This document shows, piece by piece, positions 17,540 through 20,399 of a stretch of 20,399 bases of DNA (position 1 is its first letter; each line of letters opens with the position of its first letter). The DNA lies in IMG/VR virus record IMGVR_UViG_3300042406_001738, positions 1 to 20,399 of that record; one strand, given 5' to 3'. The position numbers and the translations under genes are program-made. The DNA comes from a virus. The notes below the pieces were generated by a model that saw nothing but the letters and a program-made list of their open reading frames with translations, did no database searches and was not told the DNA's origin.

Positions 17540-20399
17540 TGTCTTTATCGCTTGGTACTTTAGAAATCGGTCTAGGGCTAAATACAGCCCAATATGATAG
17601 CGGTATTAAATCGGCTAAAGACCAGCTTTCTTCCCTAGAGCGTCGTGTTACTAAAATTGGCACGACTCCACTAAAAATTAAAGTTAGCGTCGATGACCGT
17701 CAGCTTTATGGGCTAAATAGTCATTTACTTTTAAAAAGAGTTGACCTCAAGAAAACAGTTGATTTTTATAAAGCAAATCCTATTAAAGTATTTGCTGAAG
17801 ATGACGCATTAGTTTCTCTTAACCAAGAGTTGCGTGAATTAAAAAAAACATCAGTAGAGATAAGAACACCCTCTAAAATTGTTGTTGAACATCGGTTTTC
17901 TGGGTATCAAGATCGAGTAGAGAAAGCGATTGATCGATCTACTTCTCGGATATCGTCAGAAATTAGGATATCCTCTAGCAAAGGAGGTGTTGCAGGCGCA
18001 ATTGGCCGCATTTTAATGTCTCCTTTTAAACTTGCGGGACGAGTTCTTGATGACATGGTTACTGGTTATTTCGAGAAACTAGGTCAATCCTTTGCAGAAG
18101 AGATAGGCGTAACATCAGCTAAAAATACAGCTAAAAAAATTAAATCCGCAATAACAAAAATTGATGAACAATTAATTGGTAAAAACCAAGTATATGAAAC
18201 GTTTTTATCAGAATTTTTCAGGTCAGGAAGTATAAAAAAAGCTACACAAGCTTCTTTTCCTCGCACCGAAGTAGGTAAAACTACAGAAAGGCTTCAAAAA
18301 TTACAAGAAATCGCATTAGTGCCTGCAAATAAACCACTGGAGCGTCTGAGATTAATTAAAGAAAATTCTGAGTTAAATAAAATTTATCAACAAGTATTAC
18401 AAAAAATAGAATCGGAAAATCCTGGTATCAAGCCGCGAGAAGCGGGGAAAAAAGCCATAGCTCAGTTTTTAGTTGACGCACAGCCACAAACACAAGTATT
18501 AAAAGGATTTGTTAATTCTTTTATTCAAGAAATGGCTCCTTTGTTAAAATTTATACAAGGGATGAGGTCTTATAGAACATCAGTAGAAAGCCAAAAATAT
18601 TACAACGAAAGAAAAGCAGGTTTTCCATTACTAAGAGAGGGGGAAGATGTAGTTAGTGTCATTGGAGGAGCGCAATTTAAGGGAGGTCAGGGTGGCAGAC
18701 AAGTTACTCAATCAATTGAATTATTAGCTCCTAATAAACGATTTATTCCTGTAGAAAATCCTGAAACTGATACTGATAAACAAAACCCTAATCTTTTAGA
18801 AAAAATGATTAGGGATAAAATAGCTGAGATTGCCCCTGATTTTGCTGCTGGAGAAACCATAGATACAGCAATTAACGCTTTTCGGCAGGTAGTAAACGCT
18901 ATTAACCCGTTTGGTTATTCTACAGCCGCAGCGCAAGCAATAGCCAATACCAGATTAGCTGAAGAACAGGGTAAAAAAGGCAGCGTTGTTAGCTATTCTT
19001 TAGGAGGAGCAGATAACCTTCAGTATAGTCAAACAGCAGCATATTTGGGAATGCAGCCACGCGCATTAGCCATGGCTTATCCCTTTCTTAATTTTACTCA
19101 AAATACACCTAAAGGATTTAATGCAGCGTTGCTAAGTGGAGACCCTCTCGGGTTTGCCAAGTTATTAGGAATTGGAGTCAATACTAACCAATTCCACTCA
19201 ATTGAAAGTGATACTCCTTTTGGGCTATCAAATCACCACCAAAAACATTTATTTAAAAAACAACCTTTTCTAGATTTATTTTATAAGACTATTAATGCTG
19301 AACAGCCAGATATGACCCCAGGTCAACAATCAAAAGTTGTTCATGCAGGCGATAAGCTATATGAAGTATTGGGATCGACTCTACAATTAAAGTCACTTAA
19401 AGAAACAGGGGAATTTGATAAGACTCTACCTTATCATAGATTCTTGCAAGGATACAGCAGTGGCAGTCCTAACGTAAGCGTAGAAGGATTTATTGCAAAG
19501 TTTTTCGAAGGGCTTCGTCTTATATCTTCTTTTGATACAAAAGAATTACAGCCTGTGTCACAAGCTTTAAAAAGTTTAATGGAACCTTTAGTTCCATTTA
19601 TAGCTGAAAAATTTAGACAAGGGGGTGCAAATTTACCAGAAAATCCTCAAGATTTTGCTGGGTATCAAAAGTATCAACAAGAAGCAAAAAGTATAAACAG
19701 CGCATTATTAGAATTTAAATCAGGAAAACTTGCTAATATTCCTAGCTGGTATGCCGGAAATTTAGAGCCTAACGAAGTTAAAAGACGGACAGAAAAGATT
19801 AGAACCGAAACAATACCGTGGTTTACTTCTGAAGAAAGTACGTTTGGGCAAACTTACACAAAAAAAATTGTTGAAGCATACAAAAAAATAGCTGATGTTG
19901 CTGATGAATTTATTAAGACAGGAGGAAAACTATCGCAAAAAACCAAAGACAGTATAAAAACTTTTGAAGTTGATGAGTTTTCTGGGGAATTAGCAAGTTT
20001 TTTAAATACACGCCTTGACACATCAACACTACCAAAAGAAGAAGAAGTAAGACAATTACAGGTTACTGTTCCTGAAATTTTTCTGAAAAAGCAATCAGCT
20101 ATTTTAGCTTACAACAAACTTCTTAACGCCGTAGGTAAAGAAATTCTTCCTGGTATTTCTGAAATCAAAAAAATTGGTACAGGAATGTCTGGAGCCGTTG
20201 CTCTTCTTTCAGATAATCTTGTTTATAAAACTGATCTTGACCCAATAGGAGCGACAAAAATTGCGTCAGAAGATGAAATTAAGGCTTATGAGAAATTACA
20301 AGGTCGTTTGTCTCCTTTATTGTACAAAGCAGTTCCAGGTCAGGCTTTAATTACTGAAAGAACACAAGGTCGTCCTTTAAAAGAAATACTTGATCGAAT
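17539..20399 (+). CDS. Tape measure protein with embedded hydrolase-like and kinase-like domains (3' end outside the window)
   Basis: At least 953 residues, still open at the edge. The ATG overlaps the preceding stop (TAATG), with AGGGGAAAA as ribosome-binding site. The N-terminus (SLSLGTLEIGLGLNTAQYDS, then a coiled coil with SAKDQLSSLERRV) is typical of tape measure proteins, and so is the position after the frameshifted chaperone. Residues about 465-572 contain GSVVSYSLGGAD, SGDPLG and NHHQKH: a lipase-like alpha/beta-hydrolase segment with candidate triad Ser487, Asp535 and His566/567/570. Residues 875-953 read IKKIGTGMSGAV, LVYKTD, EIKAYEKLQG and ALITERTQGRPLKEIL, a kinase N-lobe with glycine loop (880-885), Lys897 and a Glu helix. 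The protein sets tail length and may be ejected with the DNA. Confidence 0.85.
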   Translation, partial: MSLSLGTLEIGLGLNTAQYDSGIKSAKDQLSSLERRVTKIGTTPLKIKVSVDDRQLYGLNSHLLLKRVDLKKTVDFYKANPIKVFAEDDALVSLNQELRELKKTSVEIRTPSKIVVEHRFSGYQDRVEKAIDRSTSRISSEIRISSSKGGVAGAIGRILMSPFKLAGRVLDDMVTGYFEKLGQSFAEEIGVTSAKNTAKKIKSAITKIDEQLIGKNQVYETFLSEFFRSGSIKKATQASFPRTEVGKTTERLQKLQEIALVPANKPLERLRLIKENSELNKIYQQVLQKIESENPGIKPREAGKKAIAQFLVDAQPQTQVLKGFVNSFIQEMAPLLKFIQGMRSYRTSVESQKYYNERKAGFPLLREGEDVVSVIGGAQFKGGQGGRQVTQSIELLAPNKRFIPVENPETDTDKQNPNLLEKMIRDKIAEIAPDFAAGETIDTAINAFRQVVNAINPFGYSTAAAQAIANTRLAEEQGKKGSVVSYSLGGADNLQYSQTAAYLGMQPRALAMAYPFLNFTQNTPKGFNAALLSGDPLGFAKLLGIGVNTNQFHSIESDTPFGLSNHHQKHLFKKQPFLDLFYKTINAEQPDMTPGQQSKVVHAGDKLYEVLGSTLQLKSLKETGEFDKTLPYHRFLQGYSSGSPNVSVEGFIAKFFEGLRLISSFDTKELQPVSQALKSLMEPLVPFIAEKFRQGGANLPENPQDFAGYQKYQQEAKSINSALLEFKSGKLANIPSWYAGNLEPNEVKRRTEKIRTETIPWFTSEESTFGQTYTKKIVEAYKKIADVADEFIKTGGKLSQKTKDSIKTFEVDEFSGELASFLNTRLDTSTLPKEEEVRQLQVTVPEIFLKKQSAILAYNKLLNAVGKEILPGISEIKKIGTGMSGAVALLSDNLVYKTDLDPIGATKIASEDEIKAYEKLQGRLSPLLYKAVPGQALITERTQGRPLKEILDR

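Noticed and set aside
17385-18266. Minus-strand frames opposite the chaperone extension and the tape measure gene
   Set aside because: Opposite strand of long continuous coding frames; no regulatory signals.
1-20399. tRNA or rRNA genes, integrase and attachment site
   Set aside because: No cloverleaf-like segment, rRNA-like stretch or tyrosine/serine recombinase motif was recognised by reading; small RNAs cannot be excluded.

Overview
The window looks like part of a temperate-phage-like (prophage or phage) genome from a cyanobacterium. The DNA is AT-rich. Short TATCAGT-type tandem repeats of the kind common in cyanobacterial genomes sit at many gene ends, and one gene (13091-13984) is a formylglycine-generating-enzyme-fold protein with a diversified segment of the cyanobacterial DGR-target type. 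The exact host cannot be fixed from the sequence alone; a Microcystis/Planktothrix/Crocosphaera-like cyanobacterium is an inference.

Layout. (1) 1-914, minus strand: start of the large terminase subunit (cut by the window edge just before its Walker A loop) and a small-terminase-like gene, overlapping by 14 nt. (2) 956-2699, plus strand, divergent: a ParB-like nuclease-domain protein overlapping a complete C5-cytosine DNA methyltransferase. (3) 2810-5552: small unknown genes, a HAD-family phosphatase, a small protein with a sigma-region-4-like helix-turn-helix, then a strong terminator, palindromes and an antirepressor-like gene. (4) 5553-6211: 659 bases without a gene but full of terminator hairpins, inverted repeats and seven copies of an ATCTACAA box; a candidate replication origin or operator array. 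(5) 6212-13001: an array of mostly unrecognised small genes. Five or six carry a near-identical sigma-70 promoter with an inverted repeat ATTCTCCCA/TGGGAGAAT around the -35 box (family A); three more carry a second conserved promoter with ATATACC/GGTATAT around the -10 box (family B). The units behave like gene cassettes under common repressors, with TATCAGT repeats at their ends. (6) 13091-14274: the DGR-target-like gene and one small gene, followed by a 97-bp MITE-like element and a terminator. (7) 14430-20399: a siphovirus-type tail operon: HK97-gp10-like protein, tail-terminator-like protein, major tail protein, small unknown, tail assembly chaperone with a programmed -1 frameshift (slippery A AAA AAC plus stem-loop), and a very large tape measure protein that runs off the window.

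The most unusual content is the tape measure protein. Besides a typical N-terminus it carries an alpha/beta-hydrolase (lipase-like) segment with a plausible Ser-Asp-His triad and, further on, the N-lobe of a protein-kinase-like domain. Tape measure proteins can be ejected into the host, so these could be delivered enzymatic domains; this is inference. The head genes (portal, protease, capsid) are not in the window; if present they probably lie left of the terminase on the minus strand, so that head and tail modules are divergent.
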